DNA of 64,000 bases from Acidobacteriota bacterium. Its GTDB lineage: Bacteria > Acidobacteriota > Blastocatellia > UBA7656. The notes below the pieces were generated by a model. The model had not been told where the DNA came from and did not search any database. It saw only the letters and a list, made by a program, of their open reading frames with translations. Below are positions 63,913 to 64,000 of the stretch, piece after piece (position 1 is the stretch's first letter; the number at the start of each line of letters is the position of its first letter). The DNA is taken from positions 22,822 to 86,821 of the forward strand of contig JACQDB010000122.1 in NCBI GenBank assembly GCA_016201275.1, in the 5' to 3' direction. Position numbers and translations under genes: made by a program.

Positions 63913-64000
63913 ATGAAAAAACAACATCTAAAGCTAAGTGAAGCAGACGAAAGATATTTGACGGAACTTTTGAACAAAGGTCAAGTGAAGGCAAGAATTA
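63913..64000 (+). CDS. IS630-like transposase, N-terminal fragment at window edge
   Basis: ATG at 63913 reads MKKQHLKLSEADERYLTELLNKGQVKARI and runs off the window. This matches the start of IS630-family transposases (Tc1/mariner superfamily), whose N-terminal HTH begins with a short basic stretch, LS-x(2)-R-x(2)-L and K-x-R-x(2)-KRA. Such enzymes duplicate TA on insertion, the same signature as the small elements in this window. Confidence 0.6.
   Translation, partial: MKKQHLKLSEADERYLTELLNKGQVKARI

Overview
The window looks like a chromosomal segment of a GC-moderate, Gram-negative soil-type bacterium, most probably Acidobacteriota of the Blastocatellia type. This is an inference from gene content: a CadC-like winged-helix/TolB/TPR regulator, a secreted TPR-CHAT protein, an SBBP-repeat protein, unlinked MacB-like permeases, DUF2911 and DUF1080 secreted proteins, HisZ with short-form HisG, and heavy intergenic repeat load. 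I saw no rRNA, tRNA or CRISPR array.

Layout. 0.15-7.2 kb: six minus-strand genes for exported proteins of unknown function (a probable outer-membrane barrel, fibronectin-like proteins, two tandem paralogues), divergent from a large single-pass membrane protein (7.3-9.4 kb). 9.7-14.4 kb: a membrane zinc-ribbon/J-domain protein carrying an FtsK-gamma-like winged helix, then a TPR-CHAT protease-like protein. 15.3-20.3 kb: a three-subunit molybdenum hydroxylase whose FAD subunit has the 4Fe-4S insert of 4-hydroxybenzoyl-CoA reductase, with a Uma2-type nuclease gene lodged inside the operon. 20.4-25.0 kb: an SBBP-repeat secreted protein and a trypsin-like protease with a frameshifted signal peptide, each preceded by an HTH gene (one intact, one a relic). 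25.2-30.6 kb: CadC/TolB/TPR regulator, two MacB-type permeases, a methyltransferase. 31-43 kb: small secreted proteins, then a TetR-RND tripartite efflux operon with an inverted-repeat operator upstream. 43.1-47.2 kb: MFS transporter, class III CoA-transferase and dicarboxylate symporter, all minus strand. 48.1-59.4 kb: the histidine pathway (hisZ, hisG, a fused hisD-hisC, hisB, hisH, hisA, hisF, hisI; hisE not seen), interrupted by a PD-(D/E)XK-like gene, a small aspartic-protease-like gene and a DUF2911 gene. 59.7-64 kb: DinB-like, secreted and beta-propeller proteins, and the start of an IS630-like transposase running off the right edge.

The most unusual signal is in the repeats. Several families of small TA-flanked inverted-repeat elements (127-329 bp) are scattered through the window. 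In three cases the element's terminal TA is also the TA of the stop codon of a minus-strand gene (1619-1621, 43248-43250, 58247-58249), and a further copy sits exactly at the centre of a perfect palindrome behind a gene. Separately, low-complexity repeats that normally lie between genes have entered reading frames without breaking them: one joins hisD to hisC, one enlarges hisF by about 50 residues, and one adds about 13 residues to the SBBP protein. Several genes (protease, hisZ tail, a 67-codon ORF at 53.6 kb) look frameshifted, two of them at homopolymers, so either decay or assembly error must be considered.
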